Assembly (NCBI RefSeq): GCF_949628215.1
Contig: NC_134311.1
Location: 12,896,582 to 12,960,581, forward strand
Length of the DNA: 64,000 nt
Direction of reading: 5' to 3'
Origin: Phalacrocorax aristotelis
Taxonomy: Eukaryota > Chordata > Aves > Suliformes > Phalacrocoracidae
The notes beneath the pieces are model-generated. The model was not told where the DNA came from, did not search any database, and saw only the letters and a list, made by a program, of their open reading frames with translations. Below are positions 33,721 through 46,875 of the stretch, one piece after another. Made by a program: the position numbers and the translations under genes. Position 1 is the stretch's first letter. Every line of letters starts with the position of its first letter.

Positions 33721-36700
33721 TTTAGGGCCTCTGGATCTCAGCCATGTGTATCTTGTACTGCCCCAAGAATGCCACTGGCAACACACCAAGATGCACGCTC
33801 ATATGACATGGACTTTCAACCCAATAAACCTGAAATTTGTCTTGCAGGCTCAGCTCTCCCATCTGTTCCTCTGACAGGGTGTGATGACAACATATTCCTT
33901 CCCCATTCTAGGAAAACTGCTGCTTGGAGGGACAACCATTTTCAAAACTGTGCAAATAGCAACTGGTATAAGGGGGAGAAAGTGAGAGAAAATACATTTC
34001 GTCAACAAGACAGGACTGTTTTTTCATTGCAAAAACTTACACCATCACCTCCAAATAAATGCATTTTATAGAGCTCCAAAATTAAATGTTTTGCATAGTC
34101 CTTTAACAATATCCTTTCCCTGGATGTGTTTTAGGACTAATGGGGTTAGCTTTCTCCCTGCACTGGAGGGCTGGCTCCAGTGTACAGAGAGTCTCTCCTT
34201 GTACAGCCATATGAGGGTGAGACAGCATGGGCAGAGCCCAAGGTCCTGAAAACCCTGGACATGCAGCACTGGGTAAGGCCTGAAGCCACAGCTCAGGGAT
34301 ACCTAGCTCACCCCACCTGCTTGTGGAGCAGCAAGGAGCCAGGGTGACCACAGTAAGGGCATGCAGACCATCCCTGCACACTCATGGGCAGCATATCCCC
34401 ATCTTGAGAGGCAGCTAGAGCTGAGGTCTGGATCCTCTCCTCTGGCAAGGAGGTAAATGATCCCCCTTCACTTGCTGCTTAGGGTTTTTCTGCCACTATC
34501 TGCCAGGATCCTGGAGAAAGGAGGAAGGCAGCGTAGCCTTTGCAATCCAAGAATCAGCCTCCTGCCTTCCCCCCCCATCAGCCCAACCTAATTCCCAATA
34601 CTACCAGCCTCTCTGTAAGGGGACAGGGAACTGGGATGTAGGGAGACATTGCAGATTGTACTACTGCCCATAAATTTCTAACCATACAGCTGATGCAAAG
34701 AATGTGTTCAGCACTGTTTTCCCCTCACCCAGCTCTCAAAGATCAAGTCCTGGGACCTTGTGGTTGTCACTCTTCCAACAAAGAGCATTAAAGAGACTTT
34801 TTTTCTGAAGCTGCCAAGAGGTCCCAGAGTAGGATACAGGCATCCCTGCAAGCACTCCTCAGATGTCTGTTTACCAGCTTGCAGTGGGCAATCAGCGCAA
34901 GCTTTTTCAGGCTGGACAGTGTTTCCTAGACAGCTTCTGCCCTTTGAGATGTGTAACCCTAGCACTGGGAGTGTTATCATCTCAGGAAAGAATATGCAGT
35001 GCTCTATATGAAATAGAGTAAAATGCATCCATTTGCTTCTTTGCTCGTCACCGCTGGCATAAACAGAGGAAGCAGCTCCTCTGCCTCTCTGAGCAGAATA
35101 ATGCAACTGCACGACATATAGCAAGGGCATACAGACGGTTTTAAATGATTCCCCGAAGCCTTTTACAAGAGGCATTTCTGGGTGCTTGGGTCTGAGATGA
35201 AAGAAGGACACAACATGGACTACCCTGAGAGACCGATGTGATCGTGTGGAGAGACTCAACTACAGAGCAGAGGAACCTTCATGCAAGCAGGTCTCAAAAT
35301 AAAAAGATCCTCATCGTTTGTCCAAGGTGCAGAATACAGCAGAAGGAGGCAGAGGAAGTGAGGCCATGGCTACAACTTCTCTGACCTGCTAAGAACAGGA
35401 GACTTGCTATAATCCAAACTCTCTGTGAAACTCTGAAAGCTCTGTCTGGTCCAGCCCCTTGCAAGCACTCGGCATTTGGACAACTGGCCCAGCATAATGG
35501 AGCCCTGAGGGTACAAAGAAATCTCTGGACATGTCTTCAGTGTGCAACACAGGACACAGGCTTCACTAAAAAAACAGCCCTACTGTTTCTGTGTATGCAC
35601 AGGTTAAGTCACAAATGCAGCAAGCACTGTCAGCAATGGCTCATGCAAGGAAGACCAGAGGGGAGTCAATCAAGAATTGATCTGTAAGTTTGCTGCTTGC
35701 AAGACCTTCTGTTCCTCTTTTTTTAAGACAGTCATATTGTCCTTGGCTCAGCAGTAGGATCTGATATTATAAGATAAAACAGCAAAGCAGTAGAAATTCT
35801 CAGCCCAGTGCTCAGAAAAGGTGGGATTCCTCTTCCTGGCACCTGAAAAGGTGCCCAGAAACACACTGGGGTACTTTGATACCCTCAAGCACAGCCTACT
35901 CAGCTTACCAGACATGAATGTGGAAATGCTTATGTGACCTCTAAGAACAGACAGGTCAAGATGGAGAATCCAGGTCCACCAGGATGCAGAAGCACTGAAG
36001 GAACTTTGCTGGGCTTTAGCTCTGACTGTTTTACAAGGCTGTTTATGGGAAGTGAGCTTTTCATGATTCATCCATGAAATCTGACTACAAAGGTCCTAGC
36101 TCCTTGCCAAAGGTGTGAGCTCCTAAAAGGGCTGTGAAGCCTAGGGAAGTCTGCAGCATTCAGAAGCAGTCTTCAGAGAGCTATGCTGTGGCACATTTAC
36201 TACTCTCCAGGAAATGTCAGACAAAACAAATGTGCATGTCCAACTGACTGAACATGTGCTTCACCATAGGCCAGCACGCTCCTACTTGCCACATTGCATC
36301 CCACCTACCCTGGGATTACAGATTTGCCCGCACTGTGCATAAAATGTGTGAATTCTGAATTAATTTCTCTTGCTCCTGGACAAAATAACCACATGGAAAA
36401 AGTGAAGTATGTTTGAGGAAACCCAGACATACAGTAGCCTAATCCAGACCCAGATGACAGCACCTTCTCCTCTGGTGCACAGCATTTTTGTAAGACAGTC
36501 ACAGCAGCCAAGCCAGCTCTAACAGTCTAGAAACTCAAGACTTTGGCGATACTTTATTCTGCCTTTTACCATCTTTGATATCCTTAGTATCAATAGTGTC
36601 AGGAGCTGGAAGGCATACAGACCAAGAAGTTATTTTCCTTAAACCCTGAGGAAGGCCTGATAGAAGATTGATGGGCACCTTAACTACTGGAAACACCAGC

Positions 36701-39700
36701 TCTTGGCTGTGGCTGCACATACTGTTATGAGCTGACCTCTCCAGCACACACTCCTGAACTGTTTGTGTTCTGGCACCTTTAGTCCCATCCATGAGTTCTT
36801 TTCTCTTGCTCAAAGAGCAGCAAGTTAACCTGGGGGAAAGGATAGGAACTTAAAAAAAAGGGCACTTGAGCAGAATCAGATCATTAAAAGTATCTGACAT
36901 GGGTCAAACAGAGCACAAATGGACAGGGGTCACAACACAGCTGGAAGCAGAGGGAATTGTAGTGGTTTTGGCAGTGATAAGATCCCCTCAGTTCACCCAG
37001 GGAACCACAGCCAGGCAGTGTGGCAGTGTCACTCCAGGCGAGGGGTAGTTACGAACCAGACCTTGCCACCTTCCCGTATGGCACATCTCCAGCAATGGCT
37101 GGACATACATCATGGGCTGTGCTGTACCCAGTTGGAGCAGGGAGGAATTTAGGCTACATCAAGGTCAGATGGGAGATGGATTTGTAATATGACCAAGAAG
37201 TTTGGGGACAGGAATTCCCACATAACATGCCAGCTCATGTATTGCATGCTCTTCAGTACGTGCCACCCTTCTGCTCTTTCCCAGTCCCCAGGAACCAGCA
37301 AACTCCAAAGCACACACCATCTGCCAACCAGCATCTCCTATCATATCACATACACAAAATGTAACAGCCGATCCCCACAGTGGGAGGGGAGACGTGACAC
37401 AAAAGACATGGGAGCCAGGACGTCCAGGCATCCTGCTGCTGGCTGCCAGGAATGGCACTCAATTTTCTAATTCCCAGGTGCATGGAGCAGAACTATCAGC
37501 TACCAGGCCCCATCCACCAAAGGAACACCAAGGGCTAAGCATGCATGACTTCTTCTGGAGCCAAGAGTTTCCACTGCCATCCACCCTGATTCAGCAACTG
37601 GCTTAGTGTCAGTGACAATTTGCCACTGACTTTATGCGAGGGGAAAGGCTGAGCAATCCTGTCATTTACCAACGTGGATGTTCTCTGTATGTTTTCTTTC
37701 CTTCCAGGCATGTTCCCTGCTCTGAAAATACAAGCAAGGAATGAGGTTGACTGGCTCTGTGCTGAAATACTTAACGGTGGCATGAGCTGTCTGTATTTCC
37801 AGGACAGAAACGAGACAGAGCAAGTGTGCAGAGAGGACAGCACTGGGATTTCAGTTCAGCTTGTGTTTCCCATCACCAGCAACATGAACATCAGAAAAAA
37901 GACTTCAGCTTTGGCCACTGCTCTTAGGAAAGGTGCCAGAGAGTTAGAGAAGAATTCAGTGGAGAGTGGTACAGACCAGTTATCAAAGGTGTGTGACCTG
38001 CTAAGAAATCCTAAAAGCTTTGGGGGAGGTGATAGAGGGAAGCTTCAAACACAGAAGAAGTTGCTACAAAGAGGGTATAAATTTTATGCTTCCAAAGTCT
38101 ACGGGACACAGAGAGTCAAAAAACACGTGTTTTAACTGTCTCCAATTAGGCAGCAGTGAAACTTTCTAACAGTCACAGGAGTGGGAGAAGGAAAGGCATG
38201 CATCTCCATCACTGGCATTTCTCAGGCAGATTCGATTAAAGCCTAGAAGGCACAACAGAGCTACGGCTGACCCTGGTTTGGACAGGAGACAGACCCACAG
38301 AGCTGGAACACAGAAAACACATAATATTGGTACTTAATGTGCAGTAAGCCTGCTAAATCCACAGTGTGGCAGGGCTACACATGGTAATACCGGCTGCAGT
38401 AAGCCCCTCAGCAGGGCACCCAGTATCTCGATTTCAAGCAATCTTCAGCTGCAATACTTAATGTCAGAACTGCAATTTTTAACATCCAAGGCAAAACAGC
38501 CAAATCAGATATAGCTACTGCAGAACAATCTGTTTCATTATGGTACCCAGAGCCATGCTGAAAGCCAAGCTGTTTAGCAATGGCCATCATTCCTGCCATT
38601 AACAAGTCAGAGTAGCTTATTTCGAACATATCACTGTTCAGGGTCACTGTTAAGAGTGGTATAATGGTAGATGAAAGCCAAAAGTTTAATTTGAGTTCAT
38701 TTGTTTGATGCAGTATTTAAGCTGAAACCTTCTCTAGTGCCCTAGTGAAAACAAGCAGGCCCTATTTCCCCAAGATTAACCTCACCAACTCTATGGGACT
38801 GCAAAAAGTACACATAGATCATTCCATCCTGAAGGCATGCAGAACTGATGCAGAACTGAAGGTGATGGTGAGCAAAAGGGGTAGGACCTTCAGAAGCAGA
38901 GATCACACATCACATAAAAGGGAGGAAACTAAGGCACAAAAGCATTCAAAGTGGCACAAAATGGCATCTGGAGAACTCAGGATTTGAGCAAGCCCAGTGG
39001 GCAGAAGAAACTTCTCCTCTTGGCTAGGCCACCTGGAGCTCCTTCAGGGCAGGTGTCTAAGGCCTCTGGCTACAGTAAGTTTTTCAAGCTAACCAGGCTG
39101 GAAACCACTTCCCTGTTTGCAGAGAGCTGGCTCTCCATGCCCAGAGCTCTCCCTGGGCCACCCCAGCACCCGTCTCCTGTGGGACCGGGCTCCAGACATG
39201 AACTAAGCCCCTCTCTCCACCCTTATGCACAGCGCATCTGTGGGCCTGGCAGCACCCAGCATGCACCCACCCAACATACATCCATCAAGATACAAGCCCT
39301 TGGCCCCTTCTGTTCCCACACCAGCATATATTAGCATTTTACTGACTCAAGGCTGTAGAGGGAGGAGGTTCACTGCTGACTCTAGTGATACAAACGGGCT
39401 TCCTAGTCCACTGGCTATAAGATCACCTTTACTGAAAGCCTCTTTTACAAGTTTCAACCAAACTAAGCCTGTGCAAACACAAGATTGCTGCCTGTAGAGC
39501 ATCACAGTAGATGAAGGGTCTCACACAATACTGTATTACAGTGCTGGTACGGAAGCAGAGCAGCCTTTAGCTGCATGGATTGTAGAAGCAGCACTCAATT
39601 CAGCCAATGCAGAATTTCTAGGCCAAATAACAGTTTGTAAGCTCTAACAAAAAGCTCTCTAGCCCTGCCTGCCTCCAGGTAAGCAAGGAGAGAACCAACT

Positions 39701-42700
39701 GCCTGTCTCTCTGCCCCAAATCTCAGGACTATTACAGTCATCAAAGGACAGTCAGAGCTCTTCTGGAGACCAGAATCTGGCACAGCATCTCCTGAAAGGA
39801 CAGACTTGCATCCTCTCCCCATCTAAGCACAGAGATGCTCACACTCCTCAGAACACCCCATGCCTGGGCTGAGAGCCTTCCAGTTCATCATTCATAATGT
39901 GGATGGTACATGCCCCTCATCAAACAATTTTCTGTTTTCTTGGGTGGCTCACCTCTGAGCAGGGTACAAATGCATGCCAATGAATTAATAATGGTTACGT
40001 TTGCTTCACGCTTTCCTAGTTCCTTGGAGAAGCCTCCCTTCTGCTTGAGGCCTATGCTCCATGTGGCCGGTGTTGCACTCCTGCGTGAAATCTGCCCTGG
40101 CATCAGGAGACATGGGCTGAAATCCAGCCGTACCTCTGGAGACCTCAACCCAGTGCACTCCTGGGGATGCACATAACATGACAATCTTCCAAAACACTTT
40201 TAAGTACTGTTTTCCATTGCTCTTGGGCAATTTTCTAAACTCTGCCTGTACCTCACCTGCCACTCTGAAAAGCACTTCAGGTGATCCAGCCTGGCAAGTT
40301 GGACACTCTTCCTCCCCTGTCCTTATTGAAAGGGAATCAAGAGAATTTACAGTTCTGAAGGACTTTTCTAAGTTCCCAATCTCTTGAAAGTTAGTGATAA
40401 TCTGAAAAGCAGAGGGACCAAGAGAAAAAATAAATTTCCCCTCATTCCTTCTTTTGCATGCAGGGTCAAAAAGAGATAAAAAGGGGAGAAAGGAAGGAAT
40501 GCAAATGCTGTAAGGGGGATTTTGAAAGTTACAGTGAACTTTTCAATCTGAAATGCCATGAAAACTTTTCATTTCCCACATCATTTTCTCTTTTGGAATG
40601 CTAAACTGGTATTGCATAGGCAATGCCTTTTTTCTTTTCAACCTCATCATTTTCACATGATGTTTCTATGGCCAAAGAACCCATAGGGCAGTCATGCTAT
40701 TCTCTTGAGAGTACTGTTTGGAAGTATCCAAGGAAAGTGCCACAAGAGATTCAAACTTCCAACTCCATGCAAATAAGCAGATTGAAACTGTCACTAGAAC
40801 GCTCCAGAGAAGATACAAATTCTCTTCTCAGTCCTGTACCAGCAGTCCATGAATTAAGATCTTTGCATGCACTCAGCTCCAAGTAAAAAAGCAAGAATCA
40901 CTGGCCTTCCCAAAATCCACCCAGGTCCATGATCTTCTCCGGCCCCTTCTCTCCTACTATCTTCAACTCAGTTTCATCCATCTTATCCTTCTTCTCTCCA
41001 GCTAAATCCTCTCTCCTTCCTTCCCTGTCCTTTTCTTCCACACAGCTGATGCTCTCAAAATTCACTCCTCCCCAACTAAAAATGAATAATGTAACTTGCT
41101 GATGAAAGAGAAGAAGAATCACTCTGGGAGACCTGAAAAACCTTTTCAGCTATCTTGTCTCTGCCAATTGCAATTTGATAATGCCTGGAGTCAGGTGTTG
41201 AAAGATGTACATGAAGTCAGCTTCAATATTGCCCTACAATGAACACCAAGATGCACACAGCAAATAGGAGAGACATTGCCATGCCCAACAGCCCAGGACT
41301 TGCAGAAAGGAAGCATTTAAATACATTATTTTAAATAAGGTAATTAATATATCATGAAACACTGCTGATTTTCTGCCTGAAAGCCAGCTACATGCACTGG
41401 AAATTTCATTACATACATACAGAGCAGACTGTACAAGAGAGCTCCATAAAAAGTACTCCCCCTATCCTGACTCTGCTGTCTCCACAATAGATTTATGTTG
41501 ACACAGGAAGACATCCGCTACGTGCTCCCAAACCAGGCTTGTGCTGTCTTCACACAAGCACAAGGTCTTGGTTTCAGTGTCTCCACTTTAAAGAGATTGT
41601 TGGGCCCTCTTCTGATCAGAGAGAAGCACGCTTCTTGCTACTTCTTGCTGAATCTCAGAAGAGGAACAGCTGTGGAGCAGGTTGCTCTTACCTAGCCAGC
41701 ATCAGGGCACAGCTGGGGAGCAGTGCAGAACATACATCAGGTCAGCAAGGTCAATGTTTCTTATACATCCTGCAGAAGACATCTGTCACCTGGATGTGGT
41801 ACACTAGCAAGACTCACATAAAAGCTAATTTCACTGGGAAACAACCACTCTGAGCAGCTGACTAACCAACCAAGCCAGCTAAGTCCCACGTCCACCCAGC
41901 TAGACTGGGACAGTTTTGGCAAAGAAAAATACATCATTATATTTACCCTCAATGATGCTACTAATGCTTCTCCCACAGGGCAAACATCTCTCTCCCCAAA
42001 CCCAGTACTGCCGGCCATGTGCTCCAATACACCCTGCCCCTGTGGTTAAACAACAGCATTCAAAGTGGCAAGCATTGAAAAAACAGTGTGCAGACAGTCC
42101 ACATGCATTTCTCACCCTTTCTTCTTGCTTTATGCAGGGCTGGCTGCAACCCTGATAGGAACACAGAGATCACAGAAGAAGCAAGCAGTGAGAAATGTGT
42201 CTGTTTGTTGTACTAGTCTGCAGAAGCCAATTTGTAGCTACAAGCAACTAGTGCTGGGTTTCAATTTCTCATCCCACGTGTACTTGTTAGCCACCAGCTT
42301 TCATGGCAATGTAAAGGGCTTAGTTAGAAATAGCAGAGTGGGCAGATGCGTCCCTCTTGCTAAATCAAGTACTGTTGTAAGTTACAGTTTTCTGCAAGTA
42401 GCACACATTCATCCCAGGAGGGTTTTGGAAGATGGGACAGATTCTCTCATGCTAACACAGAACAAACTTGGGCATGAGCAGTCAGCCCGATGAAGCACAG
42501 TCTGGTCCAGGCATTATTCATTCTACCCCACAACAATATTCCCAGGTGACTTCATCAGAGCAGTCAGCTCTTCACACCTTCACACCTCACCCTGTTCCTA
42601 ACCTCCTCCTTCCCCTTTCATCAGAAGCAGCAGCAAGGGACAGTTTTACCACTGATGTTAGTGAACAATCATCTGGCTCAGAGGAAGGCCACCCCCAGCA

Positions 42701-43596
42701 ACACATCAGCATGGCTGCAGCCTTCTCCAGCTATGCCTTGCAAGCCCCTGGGAGGGAGACCTGCTCATTCTCCTGGTACCCTGCACCACCCTCTTTAGAT
42801 TGACCTACCACCGGAGACTTCTGCTCACGGCTCTCCATGCGTGGCCTGGAGAACCAGCAGAGCAGGGAGTACTTTCTGAGACATCCACCTCCTGCCCCCA
42901 GACAGGACTCGCCAGCAGCCTGGGGGAAGCCTGCTGGGTTGGGCTTTTAAGTTTCTTCATGACAGGGCCACTAATGATATGAACGTATTCATAAACACCA
43001 AGTCCTATGCACCATCAGGCAGATGGAGAGGCAGTTCCTGGTTTGCAGCTGCATAGAAACTAGAGGAGACCCCTCAAAACACCAAGGGAATTACTGCACT
43101 GTCGGACTGTTGCAAGAGCAGGTGGAGGTTTTGTCATGACACCCCTTTGCCTATTGGTTTGGGACCATCCTCATCTCACCCTAATAGCAGCTCTTGCTTC
43201 CCCATGTTGAAGGTCACTATCACAAAGTCAAATGCTTGCCTCTCATGTCCTCCCCTGCTTGGTGACACCTCATTTATAACAAGCTCTTCCCAAGAGAATG
43301 TACATCAGTAAATTAAAGCCAAGCCCCCATACAGCCATCCAAACCTTGTGTTGAAAGGGTCATGCTGTCCTTTCTCATTTTAAGCATTCCTTGTTTTGGG
43401 GTGTGAAAGGTTTTGGGTAAGGCTATATGAAATACACTGCTGCCACTATGGAGGAAATATTACTAAGACCTGATCATGGAGATGAATATTTAACAGGTTA
43501 TCTTGTCCCCAGCAACCAACAGCAGGCAGTGGTACTGCATGGGCCATCTTCCAGTCCTCTGGTACCTAGGAGGCTGCTCGCTGGTGCACCAGGAAG
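33721..43596. other. Long stretch without a supported gene
   Basis: It is probably CORO2A upstream intron or intergenic DNA. The longest forward frame is 153 codons (37,674-38,135) with no recognised domain. A CT-rich block lies at about 40,915-41,045. A MIR-like motif (ggaggaaactaaggcacaaa) lies near 38,922 but is too short to call. No CR1 with a recognisable 3' end was seen here. Confidence 0.5.
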
Positions 43597-43917
43597 ATGA
43601 AGGCGTCAGATCTCCAGCATTTCAACTCCTTTCTTAAAGGAAATGTAAACCATTTCTTTTGCCCACAGAAGGCAGAAAGTGCAAATATTAACTACAACTC
43701 TGTTTTGGCTCAGGAAGTAGTTCCAAGCACAAATGACAAAGCTTGTTGCAAAGGAGCAATGGAAGAAGCAGCTAAAATAGTTAAGTCCCTGCAAGTGGCA
43801 TGGAAATATTCACAAGCACTGTACTGGGAGCACGACAGGTTGAAGTTGCAGCCAAATGAAGAAAATAGAAAGGGGCTCATAAATTTAGCCAGATTTAATA
43901 TAAAAAAGTTCAACTAA
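43597..43917 (+). other. Unrecognised 106-codon open frame
   Basis: It is an ATG-to-TAA frame, lysine- and asparagine-rich, containing EEAAKIVKSLQVAWKYSQAL and HDRLKLQPNEENRKGL. Helical, charged character is plausible, but I know no family match and see no promoter, splice sites or poly(A) signal tied to it. It lies just 5' of a CR1 copy and could be upstream LINE sequence or chance. Confidence 0.15.
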
Positions 43918-44054
43918 GGGGATGAGGAACGATTTCTTAATGGCACAAAAGCTACTAAACTCTTTCTCAAGCACAACCACAGGAGGATTTTCAAGGTTCA
44001 CCTCCTCCAAATTCATAATGGTCCATCCCAAAATGCACGAAAACAAGCGAAGGC

Positions 44055-44935
44055 AGCATGAGACCTGCATGGATGAACCAGGACATCCTTATAAAACTCA
44101 ACCATAAAATGGACACCTACAGGAGGTGGAAGCAGGGGCAAGTGTCCTGGGAAGAATGTAGAGCCACTGCCCAAAGATGCAGGGCTGGGCTTAGGATGGC
44201 TAAGAACCACATAGAGTTGAACCTGGCAAGGGATGCGAAGGGTAACAAGAAAGCTCTTTACTGATACATCATCAGCAAAAGGATGACTAGGAAAAATAAG
44301 GGCCTACTGAGGAATGGGGATGGGGACTTGGTGAGAAAGGACACCAGAAAAACTGAGGCATTGAATGCCTTCTTATCCTGTCTTCACTGCTAAGATCAGC
44401 CTTCAGGTATCCTGGTCCCCCGAGACCTGTGGAAGGTCAAGGCAAGGGAGACTTACCCTTGGTGGTGGAGAATCAGGCCAGGGAACATTTAAACAGACTG
44501 GACATGCACAGGGGTCTGATGGGATGTACCCACAGGAGATGAGGAAGCTGGCCCATGTTGTTGCCAAGGTCATTCCTGGTTTCCTCTGAAAGGTCATGAC
44601 AATCAGGGGATGTCCCCAAGGACTGGAAGAAAGCAAATGTCACCCTTATCTTCAAAAAGGGCAAGACAGAGGATCTGGGAAAAGACAGACCATTCAGCCT
44701 GAGCTTGATCAGGCAGTTAAACGTAAGAAGAATCTGTTTTTACTGTGAGGGTGGTCAGACACTGGCAGAGGTGTGGAGGCTGTGGAGTCTCCATCATTAA
44801 AGATACTCAAAACCTGGCCAGACAATGCCCTGAGCAACCTGCTGTAGGTGAACCTGCTTTGAGCTGGCAGTTGGTGTCCAGAGGTGCCTCCACCCTCAGC
44901 CATGCTATAACGCTGTGAAATCTGCACAGTGATCT
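44055..44935 (+). repeat. CR1 LINE copy with internal deletion
   Basis: It contains ORF2 sequence ('atgcagggctgggcttagga', 'gggatgtccccaaggactgg', 'cttatcttcaaaaagggcaa'). At about 44,712 this jumps directly to the 3' region ('gtggtcagacactggcagag', 'gagcaacctgctgtaggtga'). About 1 kb present in a full copy is missing between the two parts. Confidence 0.85.
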
Positions 44936-45595
44936 CTACGGAAAGCATCCTGAGCAGATACAGTGAAAGCAGACCAGAACTTTCCATGTCCATTCAGCAT
45001 GAAGGAAATGGGAGAAGTTCCTGTTACACAACACTGTTTGCCAGGGACTCAAGACAGGCCACACTCAGGGGAAGGAAAACGAGCAGCAACTCAACCAGCT
45101 GACTTAAAGCAACAGAAATAGTTGGGCTACAGTGTGCACTCTCTCACTTAAATCCAACCATATGAGGAAAGCAAGAAAGCAATGTTAGAAGGTTTTCAGG
45201 AGATGCTGGTGAAAGGAAAATGGCATCAAAGAATTAAAAAGTGGAACAAAGTTAGCAGATACACAGATAAAACTGAGATAGATGGAGAGTCAGCACAGCT
45301 TTTGTAAACCCTTGCCAGGCCTCACAAGCCAAACTGCACTAACAAAAGCCAAAATCTCTGCGACATAAGCGTACTTGGTTTCCGTACTATCATGGTTCTT
45401 CACAACAGTGATAAGGCAGCACAAGGTTAGCAAGAAGGTCCTCAAATGGATAAGTGGTTTTTTTTTTTAAAAAAAGGGAAATATCTACTTTCTGAGGGCC
45501 ACAGGCTTAAGTTCAAAATAGGCTCTCACCACCCTGTTTATATGCCTATGTATCTCCCAGGAAGGATAAATTTGTGGAACATAGGCAGATTGTCA
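44936..45595. other. Stretch without recognised features
   Basis: It lies between a CR1 and the inverted repeat. A T-run and A-run junction (ttttttttttaaaaaaa) lies at about 45,459-45,475. Confidence 0.5.
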
Positions 45596-45712
45596 GTGGT
45601 CTTGGGAGTCCATCTTTTTTTCTATTCATCTCATTCACTCCTCTACATCCTTTCCTAAGGATCTTTTTCTCAAATTCTCCAGAAATGGACAGACCTTCAT
45701 CTTCCTGTGAGA
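45596..45712 (-). repeat. Inverted repeat, left arm (117 bp)
   Basis: Its reverse complement matches 46,658-46,774 at 115 of 117 positions by my reading, with two substitutions. The match stops sharply on the outer side. The arm probably derives from the same LTR-type element as the right arm. Confidence 0.9.
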
Positions 45713-46657
45713 CTTGTCCCAGCACTTAGCTGTCTTTACGATTACAAAGGTTTACCATGCTTCCAAAATTAAATCTCCTTTTATGCAATGTCCCTTGCTT
45801 CTTATCCTGTTTAGCCAGATCACAGGAAAGACTATTCCCTTCTTCCTGCTGCAGGCTTTCCTCCACAGCTGACACATAGCTTTCCAGTCTTCCCCGGTTT
45901 TTACCCCATTCTCCTTTGTCAGCCACGTTTTCTCAACAGCTGATGAATTTATCCTCCTCGCTTCCCCTCTCTTTGGCTGATCAGTATTTTTCCAGAGCAG
46001 TTGCACCTAAAATGGGCATACATTTATCTTACTAACATGGGCAAACAGATGCTTCCTTTATAATTTACCAGATACTCTCGTGTTCATATTTATCGTTCTC
46101 TTGCTACAGCGTGTCACTGGGTTGTGCTTAGCCTGGAATGAACTGCAGACCCTGGACACTTTTCTGCAGAACGGCACTGGGTCTGATGATACTGAGTCAT
46201 CTGAAGGCTTGAACCTCTCACTGCTCTCACTGCTTAACTGTATCATCACTTTCTCATGCCATTTCTTCTGCTCATCAGGGCAATTTCAAATCAAAGCCCT
46301 GTCTTTCTGCAGGCTCTCTGCTCCTCCTCATTTCCTATTTATTATTTATTCCTTTGTCTTAATTACTAACAAAAATACCAAACAGCATCAGATGGCAGGA
46401 AGAACCCTGCAAAACGCTTCTCAATAAATCCTCACATTTTGATAATTAACTGTCATGTAAGCTCTCCTGTATAGTTCCTTCACCAGATTTACACGTACCT
46501 TATCATAGACAGGTGTATCTAGTGCGTAGTCCCTTATCTTAATTGTGTGGGACAATACTGAACATTTGCCTGAAGTCAAGAAAAATGTCATCTCCTGCTT
46601 CTTCACATCCACTGGGCACCACCCTTTGCAAGATGAAACCAGAGTCTGTTGACATGG
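45713..46657. other. Loop between inverted-repeat arms
   Basis: It is 945 bp of unrecognised sequence. The minus strand has modest open frames (60-85 codons), including one with DYALDTPVYDKVRVNLVKEL at 46,421-46,663. I cannot assign any of them; degraded retroviral interior is one possibility. Confidence 0.3.
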
Positions 46658-46774
46658 TCTCACAGGAAGATGAAGGTCTGTCCATTACTGGAGAATTTGA
46701 GAAAAAGATCCTTAGGAAAGGATGTAGAGGAGTGAATGAGATGAATAGGAAAAAAGATGGACTCCCAAGACCAC
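46658..46774 (+). repeat. Inverted repeat, right arm (117 bp)
   Basis: It starts tctcacaggaagatgaagg and ends gactcccaagaccac. It is the near-perfect inverse of 45,596-45,712 and continues without a gap into an LTR-like 3' end. Confidence 0.9.
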
Positions 46775-46875
46775 CTAGCACCAATCTTTCCACAAAAATG
46801 AATAAAATACCTCTGCTCTCTGTGTAGTTTGGCATTTTGCACTCTGGGCGAATGAACTGACTTTTCCGGATTACA
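46770..46875 (+). mobile_element. LTR 3' end remnant
   Basis: It reads accacctagcaccaatctt, then AATAAA at 46,801, ctctgctctctgtgtagttt, tttgcactctgggcgaatga and a terminus gacttttccggattaca. It shares its block order with 25,047-25,160, and the poly(A) hexamer sits where an LTR R boundary would be. The U3 part may be the inverted-repeat arm immediately upstream. Confidence 0.55.

Noticed and set aside
37674..38135. 153-codon forward frame
   Set aside because: I recognise no domain, and it lies in unannotated AT/GC-mixed sequence without gene signals.
38908..38970. MIR-type SINE motif (ggaggaaactaaggcacaaa)
   Set aside because: Only about 20-30 bp match, with no second conserved block; too short to call.
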